Shown in pieces: positions 1 to 8,432 of a stretch of 64,000 nucleotides of DNA (the first letter of the stretch is position 1; every line of letters begins with the position of its first letter). The position numbers were made by a program, and so were the translations under genes. The stretch lies in the NCBI RefSeq assembly GCF_003437035.1, contig NZ_QSRL01000004.1:62001-126000 (forward strand). Direction: 5' to 3'. This DNA comes from Collinsella sp. TF08-11AT. GTDB taxonomy: Bacteria; Actinomycetota; Coriobacteriia; Coriobacteriales; Coriobacteriaceae. Under the pieces are notes generated by a model that had not been told where the DNA came from, made no database searches, and saw only the letters and a list, made by a program, of their open reading frames with translations.

Positions 1-192
1 GCGATAGAAGCTCAGGGGCACGCGAAGCAGCGAGGAGGCATCGCCGGGCACGGCAATGTTCACAAACTGACCGGGCTTGAGCGCACTTGCAAGCTTGGGG
101 GCCGAGATTACGAGCGAGAAGATGCCGTCGGCGATCTCCCGGTTCGAGACGACCTCGAAGTCGTGCATGCGTGCAGTGGAAGGTGTGGGCAT
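1..192 (-). CDS. pyrK: Dihydroorotate dehydrogenase electron-transfer subunit (partial, N-terminal part)
   Basis: Only the first 64 codons are inside the window; the rest lies beyond position 1. The segment VVSNREIADGIFSLVISA followed by LKPGQFVNIAVP is typical of the FAD-binding barrel of PyrK-like ferredoxin-reductase subunits, which pass electrons from dihydroorotate dehydrogenase (PyrD) to NAD+. The ATG at 190-192 has GGAG five bases upstream. It lies 92 bp downstream of pyrC on the same strand, so it belongs to the pyrimidine cluster, although a hairpin separates the two. The assignment rests on the N-terminus plus context. Confidence 0.8.
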   Translation of the reverse strand, partial: MPTPSTARMHDFEVVSNREIADGIFSLVISAPKLASALKPGQFVNIAVPGDASSLLRVPLSFYR

Positions 193-234
193 AGACGCTC
201 CAATCCCCCATGCGGTTGCATGGTCTAAACGAAC

Positions 235-264
235 AGAAAGCGCGGCACCGCAAGGGCGCCGCGC
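235..264 (-). terminator. GC-rich hairpin between pyrC and pyrK
   Basis: A 7-bp perfect GC stem (240-246 with 258-264) is followed on the minus strand by TTTCTG, a weak U-tract. It could end or attenuate transcription after pyrC and so lower pyrK expression. A second short palindrome, CCATGC-GGTT-GCATGG, lies at 209-224 just before the pyrK SD site. Confidence 0.4.
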
Positions 265-284
265 ACAAAAGCGATAAGGCTATG

Positions 285-1557
285 CTAGCAGATGCAGCCG
301 TCGGCGAGCGTCTGCTTGCCACCGACAAATACATCGGTGGCACGACCGGTGAGCGTGCGGCCGGCAAAACCGGAGTTCTCGGCGCGCGACTCGTAACCGT
401 CCTCGCCAACCGTCCAGGTTGCGGAGGGGTCGAACACGGTCAGGTCGGCGACAGAGCCCGCCTTGACCTGAACCTGATCGAGGCCCAGAATCTCACGCGG
501 CTTGATGGCCATGAGCTCGACCATGCGGCTCACGCTCATCTTGCCCGTGTTGACCAGCTCAGTGAGCACGAGCGACAGCGAAGTCTCGAGGCCAATCATT
601 CCAAAGGGCGCGAGCTCGAACTCGCGGGCCTTCTCCCACGGGGTGTGGGGAGCGTGGTCGGTAACGATAGCGTCGACGGTACCGTCGATGACACCCTGAC
701 GGATGGCCTCGGCATCCTCGTCGGTGCGCAGCGGCGGATTGACCTTGAGCGAGGTGTTGTAGGTCTCGTCCAGGTCGTTCTCGGTCAGGAACATGTGGTG
801 CGGGGTGGCCTCGCAGGTCACCTGGACACCGGCAGCCTTACCGGCACGCACGAGCTCCAGGCCATGAGCGGTGGAGATGTGCTGGATGTGCAGCTTGGCA
901 CCGGTCAGCTTGGCAATCTCGATGTCGCGGGCAATCTGAAGCTCCTCGCCGGCGGCCGGCCAACCCTCGAGGGCCAGACGGGTCGAGACCTTGCCCTCGT
1001 TGATCTGGCCGTGGCCGACCAGATCCTCGTCCTGGCAGTGGCTCATAAAGACCTTGCCGAACATCTTGCCGTAGTCCATGCAGCGACGGAGCATGCCCGC
1101 ACCCTGCACGCCGCGACCGTCATCGGTGAAGGCGACGGCGCCGTGGGTGACCATATCGCCCATCTCGGACATAGCCTCGCCCTTAAGGCCGCGAGTCATA
1201 GCACCAGAAGGATAGACGCGGCAGTGGCCGACCTCGGCAGCGCGGGACTTGACGAACTCAACGACGGTTCCGTTATCGGTAACGGGGTCGGTGTTGGGCA
1301 TGGCGCACACGCCGGTGAAGCCGCCCTTGGCAGCAGCGCGGGTGCCGCTCTCGATGTCCTCTTTGACCTCGTAGCCAGGCTCGCGAAGGTGAACGTGCAT
1401 ATCCACCAGGCCGGGGACGAGGTACTTGCCGGAAAGGTCGCGGACCTCGGCTCCCTCGACGGCGAGATTCTCGCCGACCTCGGCGATCTTGTCACCGTCG
1501 ATCAGGACGTCGACGACACCGTCAAGCTCGACGGACGGATCGACGACGTGGGCATTC

Positions 1558-1574
<17 letters not shown>
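285..1574 (-). CDS. pyrC: Dihydroorotase
   Basis: Cyclises N-carbamoyl-aspartate to dihydroorotate, the third step of UMP synthesis, in the cytosol. The 429-residue protein carries the amidohydrolase metal motif DMHVHLREPG at about residues 59-68, and DHAPHTPWEK further on supplies more metal-site residues. Length fits type I dihydroorotases (about 430). An in-frame extension upstream exists, but it would lie inside pyrB and has no family similarity; the ATG at 1572-1574 begins the conserved MALLLKNAHVVDP. The gene overlaps the end of pyrB by 17 bp, which suggests translational coupling in the pyrR-pyrB-pyrC operon. Confidence 0.96.
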
Positions 1575-3103
<1,529 letters not shown>

Positions 3104-3130
3104 TCACATGTCTTGACTGCTGACACAGTC

Positions 3131-3216
3131 AAAAAAATAGATGCCCGACCGCTTAAAGCGGACCAGACACCCACAGGAAGGGCTGCTCTTTGGCAGCTAT
3201 GTAATTCCATGTGGGT
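3131..3216 (-). promoter_or_regulatory. Candidate PyrR-binding leader and transcription attenuator
   Basis: In the minus-strand RNA, bases 3216 to 3169 fold as a 7-bp stem (ACCCACA/UGUGGGU), a single-U bulge, 4 bp (GGAA/UUCC), an internal loop of 7 and 2 bases, a 5-bp stem (GCUGC/GCAGC) and the hexaloop CAAAGA. This matches the shape of PyrR binding loops, whose hexaloop consensus is CNGNGA; one base differs. Downstream, an imperfect hairpin with core CCGC-UUUAA-GCGG (3163-3149) precedes UAUUUUUUU (about 3138-3131), as in an attenuator. The 5' arm could alternatively pair in GGGUA-CGAGA-UACCC. A possible -10 (TACACT) lies at 3246-3251. The fold was drawn by eye. Confidence 0.6.
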
Positions 3217-3344
3217 ATCTCGTACCCCTTTAATGGTCAAGGGATAGTGTAGCCAACCTCGAGCTTAATTGCGAGCATAAATACAGAACAATCCGTAAAC
3301 GGGCGCAGGCGCTCCATAAACCTATATATATTTGTGGGACGAGC

Positions 3345-3373
3345 TTGAAAACACACGCACGAGCTGGCATAAT
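3345..3373 (+). promoter_or_regulatory. Candidate promoter P1 toward rpmB
   Basis: TTGAAA at 3345-3350 and CATAAT at 3368-3373 are separated by exactly 17 bp, a good housekeeping-sigma match. It would give a leader of about 160 bases before rpmB. Confidence 0.6.
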
Positions 3374-3479
3374 CCCCTCTGCTGCACGCAAATCGGATCT
3401 ACGTCCAGGGCCGTAGCGTGGGCACTATCGCCAAAAGAGGAATATCTCTGTGTAGATTGCGCACAGGGAGCGACTTCTG

Positions 3480-3488
3480 TGCTATAGT
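3480..3488 (+). promoter_or_regulatory. Candidate extended -10 promoter P2 of rpmB
   Basis: TGC followed by TATAGT (3483-3488) is an extended -10 element with no good -35, about 54 bp upstream of the rpmB start. The same TGC plus TATNNT layout recurs upstream of adhE and rplU in this window. Confidence 0.5.
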
Positions 3489-3542
3489 TCAGGCTTGTTT
3501 GTTAACGCGACATGTTCGTTTGTCGCCCAAGGAGGGTCAGTT

Positions 3543-3731
3543 ATGTCCAAAGTTTGCGAAGTTTGCGGTAAGCACCCCGTTGCCGGTCGCTCCATCAGCC
3601 ACTCTCACCGCGTCACCAACCGTAAGTTCCGCCCCAACATCCAGCGCGTCTACGTCGTCGTCGATGGTCACCGTCGCAAGATGAACGTTTGCTCCACCTG
3701 CCTCAAGTCCGGCAAGGTTGCGCGCTCCTAA
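3543..3731 (+). CDS. rpmB: 50S ribosomal protein L28
   Basis: A 62-residue large-subunit ribosomal protein, the normal length for L28. It is of the zinc-binding type, with CxxC pairs at residues 5/8 and 50/53. The body GRSISHSHRVTNRKFRPN is characteristic. The ATG at 3543 follows AAGGAGG; an upstream in-frame start would add 16 residues with no family support. It is monocistronic, with promoters upstream and an intrinsic terminator at 3799. Confidence 0.96.
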   Translation: MSKVCEVCGKHPVAGRSISHSHRVTNRKFRPNIQRVYVVVDGHRRKMNVCSTCLKSGKVARS

Positions 3732-3798
3732 ATAAGGTCTTACCAACAAGTACCTCGGACTCTCCGGGTCAAAGACCTCGCGTTCATATAGAACTATA

Positions 3799-3834
3799 AG
3801 AAACCGCTTTCTTTTGAGAAGGCGGTTTCTTTTC
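3799..3834 (+). terminator. Intrinsic terminator of rpmB
   Basis: AGAAACCGC pairs with GCGGTTTCT across an inner TTCT/AGAA stem, and the arm runs into TTTTCT. It is a strong rho-independent terminator on the plus strand. Confidence 0.85.
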
Positions 3835-3905
3835 TATCTATCCAGGAATGCAAAACCAGAGTGAAAATGAACTGCGTCCCAAATCTTGGACGCCCTAAAT
3901 AGCGA

Positions 3906-4631
3906 CTAGGCCGCGAGGGCCTGATTCCGGAACTCCTCCGGGGTCAGGCCCTTCAATCTTACCTGCCTCCGGCTCGTGTTCCAGTGGACTATGTATTCCT
4001 CCGGGTCGCGTTTGAAATCCTCGAACGTCTTCCACTCGCGGCCCCGGTAGAACTCGTCCTTGACGTGGCCGAAGAGCTGCTCGGTGGCGGCGTTGTCGAT
4101 GCAGTTCGCCTTCCTGGACATGCTCTGGACGATGCCAGCGGCCTCGAGCCTGGATGTGTACGAGGCGTGCTGGTACTGCCAGCCCCGGTCCGAGTGCATG
4201 GTCGGGGCGGTGCCCTCGGGGATCTTGGGCAGCAGCTCGTCGAGCATCCTCACCTGCTGGGCCATGTCGGGCGTGGTCGATATGTCGCTCACCACGATCT
4301 CCTTGGTGCAGAAGTCCAGCGTCGGGGCCCAGTAGGCCTTGCCGCCCGCCACCTTGAACTCGGTGACGTCCGTTCCCAGCTTCCGCCACGGGGCCCCGGC
4401 GTCGAAATCCCTCGCGATCACGTTCTCGAACGTCCTGCCGACGACGCCCCTGTACGAGTTGTACCTGTGGTAGGCCGTCTCGCGTCTGATGCCGCAGCGG
4501 ATCCCCATCTCGCGCATCATCTTGAGCACGGTCTTGTCGGCTATCACGGCCCCCTCTTCCGCCCTGAGGCACATCGCTATCTGCCGGTGCCCGCAGCCGT
4601 TGGCGGTGCGCGAGAAGATCTCGGCGGCCAC
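3906..4631 (-). pseudogene. IS3-family transposase OrfB, N-terminally truncated
   Basis: The 241-codon open stretch contains the rve/DDE integrase core: D88 in GTDVTEF, D148 in HSDRGWQY and E184 in NAATEQLFGHVKDEF, so all three catalytic acids are present. Before it lies NGCGHRQIAMCLRAEE, part of the HTH_21 region. Normal OrfB proteins carry about 40-60 more residues at the N-terminus, which are missing here. The first start in frame is a GTG inside the conserved sequence. Active transposition looks unlikely, although the fragment could still be translated. Confidence 0.75.
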
Positions 4632-4632
4632 C

Positions 4633-4851
4633 GGCGGCCTTCTGCTCGTATGTGCACCTGCCCCGCTTTCCGTCCATGCGCAGCAGCACCTCGCTCCCGA
4701 ACGCGCGGTATATCTCCTGCCAACTTCTCAAGGCTTCCGCGGGAAGCGAAAGGGCAATCGCGGCGGATTTATACCCGTGCCCGAGCTCGAAGAGCCCTAT
4801 GGCCGCCTTCCTGGCCTCGACATCATGCTTCACTCTCAAGTCAACGCGCAT
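4633..4851 (-). pseudogene. IS3-family OrfA fragment
   Basis: The sequence from ATG 4849-4851 encodes about 73 residues of an OrfA-type helix-turn-helix, including RKAAIGLFELGHGYKSAAIA and LRSWQEIYRAFG, and it ends at the beginning of a second motif (GRCTYEQKAA). It then meets the orfB remnant at a tandem GGCCGCCG-GT-GGCCGCCG junction in another frame. The same frame stays open to 3895, but that continuation has no transposase similarity and is the out-of-frame shadow of orfB. Confidence 0.65.
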
Positions 4852-4858
4852 AAAGAAA

Positions 4859-4892
4859 GCCTCCCATTTCTCATGTCCAAGAAATGGGAGGC
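4859..4892 (-). terminator. Hairpin at the IS right end, likely terminator for the surface-protein gene
   Basis: A perfect 13-bp stem (4859-4871 with 4880-4892) with an 8-base loop is followed on the minus strand by TTTCTTT. Transcripts leaving the surface-protein gene would meet it about 30 bp past the stop codon. Such sub-terminal hairpins may also shield a transposase from read-through. Confidence 0.65.
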
Positions 4893-4922
4893 AGTTCATT
4901 TAAAGCCATGGCTGGCCATTAT

Positions 4923-7900
4923 TTATTTATCGCTCCGCCTCTTCTTGCGGTTGTATTCGAGCAGCAAGCCCAAAGAAGTCAAAGCAGATCCGACAACTGC
5001 CAGCGGAAGAACCGGCAGCAGTCTCTCCCCTGTCGAAGCCAGAGCACCCGGCTCGGTGGCCTTGGTCTGGGAGGCGGGGTCGGCCTTGGTCTCGCCGCCG
5101 TTCTCGTCGAAGGTCACGGTGACGTCGCGGGGCACCCACTTCCACTGGGCGTAGACGGTCGTGGACCTGGAGACCTCGGTCTTGTCGGTGAACTGATCGC
5201 CCGAGCCGTCCCTCTCGGTGCTCCAGCCGTCGAACGCCCAGCCCTTGCGGGTCGGGGCGGTCTTGGGCAGCGCGAAGGTGAACGAGGTCTTGCCCGGCTC
5301 GGTGGCCTTGGTCTGGGAGGCGGGGTCGGCCTTGGTCTCGCCGCCGTTCTCGTCGAAGGTCACGGTGACGTCGCGGGGCACCCACTTCCACTGGGCGTAG
5401 ACGGTCGTGGACCTGGAGACCTCGGTCTTGTCGGTGAACTGATCGCCCGAGCCGTCCCTCTCGGTGCTCCAGCCGTCGAACGCCCAGCCCTTGCGGGTCG
5501 GGGCGGTCTTGGGCAGCGCGAAGGTGTAACTATTCTTACCTTTTATTTTTTCCTGAGTTTTAACCAGAGGGTAGGCTGGATCGTCGGCGCCGTTGGCGTC
5601 AAAAGTTAAATCAATCTTTGCAGCAACTTGCCACATGAAGTTGTTCTTATTTCCGGCCGCGTCATTCGTTCGCTTAAGATACATTCCCTCGTTCAGAGCA
5701 TCGGAATTGCCCAAAACAAAAGTGCCTTGAGCAGGCGTATCTTTAGCGCCAGCCTTCCCCAAAACATAGTTGTCACCGATTGTCGGCTTTTTAAGAATCT
5801 CCCAGTCAGAGGCATCCACGGTGTTAACCGTCGTGACACCCGAAGCAACTCCGCGAATATCAAGCGGAATAGATCCGACATTATAGTTTTTGCCCTCAGA
5901 AACTATCGGAAGTCTCACCTCAGCGGAAACACCGTCATATGAACCCTGGATGATTACCGGCTTCAGCAGAGCCATCAATCCAGAATTCGAGGCATCCTTT
6001 ACGACGGACATCGATCCATGGTTAACGAATTGACCTCCCTGCCCAACGGTCAGGGAGCCAGCCACAGTCAAATCTGGATTCCCGCTATCGGCGCGGTCAT
6101 ACAGCTGTTCCCACGAACCATTGATCACGGCGTTGCCCTCAAGCGTGACTGCATCTTTATCATCCGTTACCAGCGAACTGTCCTTTTCAACAGTAAGGTC
6201 CATCGTCAGCCAAAGTCCATTAAGAGTGACCCGTGAGCCATTCTTAACGTAAACATTTGTTGCTGACTGCACAAAGGGGATTGTTGCCGAACAATTATTA
6301 AAGTTGACGGTGGGAGCATTTAAAGGCGCCGAGTCATAATTTGTCGTCGAAAGAATCCCAGTTCTGACTTTCGGACTACCTGAAACAGTTATTTCGGAGC
6401 CTTCATTAGCTAATGTCGCCTCCGTGAGCCTGATTATGTTCACATCGCCACCGTCGACGAGAACCTTGCATGCGCCCCCTGCCGTACTAGAACTTAGCGC
6501 GAGAATATCCCCCTCGTCATAGTCAGGATCACCGTAAAGACTATTCTTTAGTTCAGCATTGATCGTGTTGATAGTTACCGTGCCGCTGACAGAAGAATCT
6601 TCGCTTGCACCATAAATATCTTGTAAATGAGAGCCTTGAACATTAATGGTGATGTCTCCGCCTACCCTGCCCATAATGGCACCATTAATATTGGGAAGAT
6701 CGTAGCTATCTGGAACTGTACCTTTATCCCAGCCCCAAACATTTTCAAAAGTGTCGATGGTAACACTACCCTTAATAATGTAATGCTCCGTCTGCCCAGG
6801 CATTGCCGCAAAAAGATTGTCAGCTCCCGTAATGCCCCAGTTGCCACCCAAACGCAAGATACGATCGCTATTTGCATAGCTCTCGGATCCAGCGATGATA
6901 TGTAAATTCCCATCAATTATCGACTCGCTGGCATCGCCCTCAGTACCGCATATTTCATTTGTTTCACCCGAGCGAACATCAAGCGTCACGTTGCCGCGCA
7001 TCTCGCAACCGTAAGTGCCTTCGATAGCAGGAGAAACTTCGCAGTTGGCATTGTCGTAAACAAGCGTGGCGTTACCACCCACATAAACAGAAGGACAGCC
7101 GTTTCCATCGCCGCTCGACCCATCGCCGCGCATGCAACCGGGATTAACGTGATTACCGCTAGTCATACCAAGGTCACCGCTGATCTCAAGATAGGTGTCA
7201 TGCTCGACGGACCCTTGATATGAACCACCAATGACGTCATGAAGGCCAGCGCTATTACCAGGATTGATATATCCAGACGCAGCTATCACCACATGTGTGT
7301 GGTCGACAGTCGACTTATAGCCACCGCCATAAAGTGTTTCAGAGAGCTTGAGCTCGCAGTTACGAGTGAACACGGTATCGAAACCATTGCAATAGAATTT
7401 TCCTGAACCAACCACTTCGACGTTGTCAAAAGTACAAGATCCGGAAAGAATGGCACGGTTGGAGAAGTGCAAGGTTGCGCGATTATTACCGTCACTCGTC
7501 ACGGTAATCTTCTTGTTAGCAACGCCGAAAGTCGAAACGTAATCTTTGGTCGGCACCACAAAAGACGAGCCGCCTTTTAGGACAAGTCTGATCTCTGATA
7601 AATTATCAGAGGCAATTTTATTCAGCGCATCCTCAAATGTTGATTGATCATTGACTTGAAAAACACCAGATTCTGCTGCATCAGAATTCGATTCATCAGA
7701 TGTTTCATTCACATTCACATCGTTTGACTGCTTATCCGAGACATCAGATTCAGGTTTTTGATCATCACTTGAATCCGTCTTATCGTTAGACGAAGCCTCA
7801 TCCGCCCCCCCCCCCCCCGACACAGAGGTACTATCAGCAGATTCATTAGACAGATTCTCCGAAGTCGTGTTTTGTTGAGGGTCAATATTCACTATTTCAT

Positions 7901-7988
7901 CAGCAAATACGCCCGTAGGGATCGTATTAAACACGAACAAAAAAGAGACGAGCCAAACGAGAGCTCGCCTACAGCGTGGCAATCTCAC
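4923..7988 (-). CDS. Cell-wall-anchored surface protein with InlB-type repeats and in-frame poly-G tract
   Basis: A 1021-residue secreted protein, adhesin-like. Residues 1-29 form a signal peptide (RCRR, hydrophobic core, likely cut after VFA). Residues 30-110 are a Ser/Asp/Glu-rich spacer that includes Gly58-61, encoded by 14 consecutive G. Residues 110-780 are rich in short beta-strand repeats with many G, N and V, resembling a right-handed beta-helix. Residues from about 790 hold InlB/Listeria-Bacteroides-type repeats, with the 82-residue unit nearly identical in two copies. The C-terminus has LASTG (983-987), a hydrophobic span and the tail RKKRRSDK: a sortase signal of LAXTG type. The start is GTG with AAGGGG upstream. 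The body is visibly AT-richer than neighbouring genes, suggesting acquisition. The ligand is unknown. Confidence 0.88.
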   Translation of the reverse strand: MRLPRCRRALVWLVSFLFVFNTIPTGVFADEIVNIDPQQNTTSENLSNESADSTSVSGGGGADEASSNDKTDSSDDQKPESDVSDKQSNDVNVNETSDESNSDAAESGVFQVNDQSTFEDALNKIASDNLSEIRLVLKGGSSFVVPTKDYVSTFGVANKKITVTSDGNNRATLHFSNRAILSGSCTFDNVEVVGSGKFYCNGFDTVFTRNCELKLSETLYGGGYKSTVDHTHVVIAASGYINPGNSAGLHDVIGGSYQGSVEHDTYLEISGDLGMTSGNHVNPGCMRGDGSSGDGNGCPSVYVGGNATLVYDNANCEVSPAIEGTYGCEMRGNVTLDVRSGETNEICGTEGDASESIIDGNLHIIAGSESYANSDRILRLGGNWGITGADNLFAAMPGQTEHYIIKGSVTIDTFENVWGWDKGTVPDSYDLPNINGAIMGRVGGDITINVQGSHLQDIYGASEDSSVSGTVTINTINAELKNSLYGDPDYDEGDILALSSSTAGGACKVLVDGGDVNIIRLTEATLANEGSEITVSGSPKVRTGILSTTNYDSAPLNAPTVNFNNCSATIPFVQSATNVYVKNGSRVTLNGLWLTMDLTVEKDSSLVTDDKDAVTLEGNAVINGSWEQLYDRADSGNPDLTVAGSLTVGQGGQFVNHGSMSVVKDASNSGLMALLKPVIIQGSYDGVSAEVRLPIVSEGKNYNVGSIPLDIRGVASGVTTVNTVDASDWEILKKPTIGDNYVLGKAGAKDTPAQGTFVLGNSDALNEGMYLKRTNDAAGNKNNFMWQVAAKIDLTFDANGADDPAYPLVKTQEKIKGKNSYTFALPKTAPTRKGWAFDGWSTERDGSGDQFTDKTEVSRSTTVYAQWKWVPRDVTVTFDENGGETKADPASQTKATEPGKTSFTFALPKTAPTRKGWAFDGWSTERDGSGDQFTDKTEVSRSTTVYAQWKWVPRDVTVTFDENGGETKADPASQTKATEPGALASTGERLLPVLPLAVVGSALTSLGLLLEYNRKKRRSDK
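5048..5527 (-). repeat. Two near-identical 246-bp tandem repeats in the surface-protein gene
   Basis: The sequence beginning GCTCGGTGGC at 5051 recurs at 5297, an offset of 246 bp (82 codons). The copies appear identical over most of their length and are GC-rich, unlike the AT-richer remainder of the gene. They encode the repeats containing TFALPKTAPTRKGWAFDGWS. Confidence 0.9.
7805..7818 (-). repeat. Poly-G(14) homopolymer inside the surface-protein reading frame
   Basis: Fourteen consecutive C on the plus strand give G14 in the coding strand, read as TCG-(GGG)4-GCG. One extra G brings TGA two codons later (GGC GGA TGA). One G fewer runs about 30 codons before TGA. The tract therefore decides whether the full protein is made. 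Confidence 0.9.
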
Positions 7989-8073
7989 AAACCGCCCCTT
8001 CTACTCATCTGACATGAACCGGTAAACGGCGACAAAATACCCAGAGACAAAGGCATATATTTCACTCTTACTG

Positions 8074-8093
8074 AATGTGCCGTCTGGCACATT
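8074..8093. promoter_or_regulatory. Palindrome AATGTGCC-GTCT-GGCACATT upstream of the surface-protein gene
   Basis: This perfect 8-bp inverted repeat lies about 90 bp upstream of the GTG start, next to a weak -10-like AATATATG on the minus strand. It may be an operator. On the plus strand the stem is followed by ATTTTTAG, so it could instead be a plus-strand terminator, though no upstream plus-strand gene is evident. Confidence 0.45.
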
Positions 8094-8220
8094 ATTTTTA
8101 GTTTAATACCAGTGTTTTGTCTGACAAGAGAACGCGTTTATTGCCATGAAATAGAAACGACCAAAAAATTGTGTCACGACCAGCCAGAATTGATCGATGT
8201 GCATTAATTTCCCAAGACCT

Positions 8221-8242
8221 AATGAACAAACAATGAACAAAC
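8221..8242. repeat. Tandem 11-bp direct repeat
   Basis: AATGAACAAAC occurs twice back to back with no mismatch. An 11-bp period places both copies on one face of the helix, as in OmpR/PhoB-type response-regulator sites. Confidence 0.6.
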
Positions 8243-8311
8243 TCCAGACCATAGCCATGGGGAAACTAGCAATTCGCCCGGAGAAGACGTTCGGCTATTA
8301 GTTAAATGGTT

Positions 8312-8339
8312 AAAACGTTTCATTTAATTGAAGCGTTTT
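8312..8339. promoter_or_regulatory. 28-bp imperfect palindrome upstream of adhE
   Basis: AAAACGTTTCA and TTGAAGCGTTTT are near-perfect inverted arms around TTTAA, centred about 60 bp upstream of the adhE -10. It is a likely operator for an unidentified regulator and does not match the Rex consensus TTGTGAANNNNTTCACAA. Confidence 0.5.
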
Positions 8340-8383
8340 AGTTTGTCTTTTACGGGAATCTGACCGTTCACCGATTTATTTCT

Positions 8384-8392
8384 TGCTATCAT
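8384..8392 (+). promoter_or_regulatory. adhE: Extended -10 promoter of adhE
   Basis: TGC followed by TATCAT (8387-8392) lies 40 bp before the adhE start. There is no strong -35 at 16-18 bp, which fits activator dependence or extended -10 use. Confidence 0.55.
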
Positions 8393-8432
8393 GCATCTTG
8401 TAGGGTAAATCTCCGATCGCAAGGAGACACAA

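Larger units (their letters stand above)
3868..4898 (-). mobile_element. Degenerate IS3-family insertion sequence
   Basis: The element is bounded by imperfect terminal inverted repeats: TGAACTGCGTCCCAAATCTT on the left (from 3868) against TGAACTGCCTCCCATTTCTT on the right (read inward from 4898), each continuing GGAC. It encodes an orfA helix-turn-helix piece and an orfB DDE transposase piece in different frames. At about 1.03 kb it is shorter than typical IS3 members (1.2-1.5 kb), and the region between the two pieces appears lost. No 3-4 bp target duplication is visible at the flanks. It sits 24 bp beyond the stop codon of the surface-protein gene. Confidence 0.8.
7989..8432. other. Divergent AT-rich intergenic region between surface-protein gene and adhE
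   Basis: A 444-bp regulatory region with no convincing gene. It contains a 20-bp palindrome (8074-8093), two perfect tandem 11-bp repeats AATGAACAAAC (8221-8242), a 28-bp imperfect palindrome (8312-8339) and an extended -10 promoter for adhE (8384-8392). Confidence 0.75.

Noticed and set aside
209..224. CCATGC-GGTT-GCATGG as a separate gene-regulatory element
   Set aside because: Too short to assign on its own; it is mentioned with the nearby pyrC-pyrK hairpin.
3895..4632. Continuation of the orfA frame as a 334-residue protein
   Set aside because: Past about residue 73 it is an Arg/Asp/Gly-rich out-of-frame reading of the orfB transposase, so only the first part is a real orfA remnant.
3862..4905. 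Target-site duplication around the IS
   Set aside because: Bases outside the inverted repeats do not match on the two sides for any 3-5 bp choice, so none is claimed.
4923..5534. The tandem repeats as a CRISPR array
   Set aside because: They are 246-bp coding units in frame within a surface protein, with no short repeats or variable spacers. No CRISPR array or cas gene was seen anywhere in the window.
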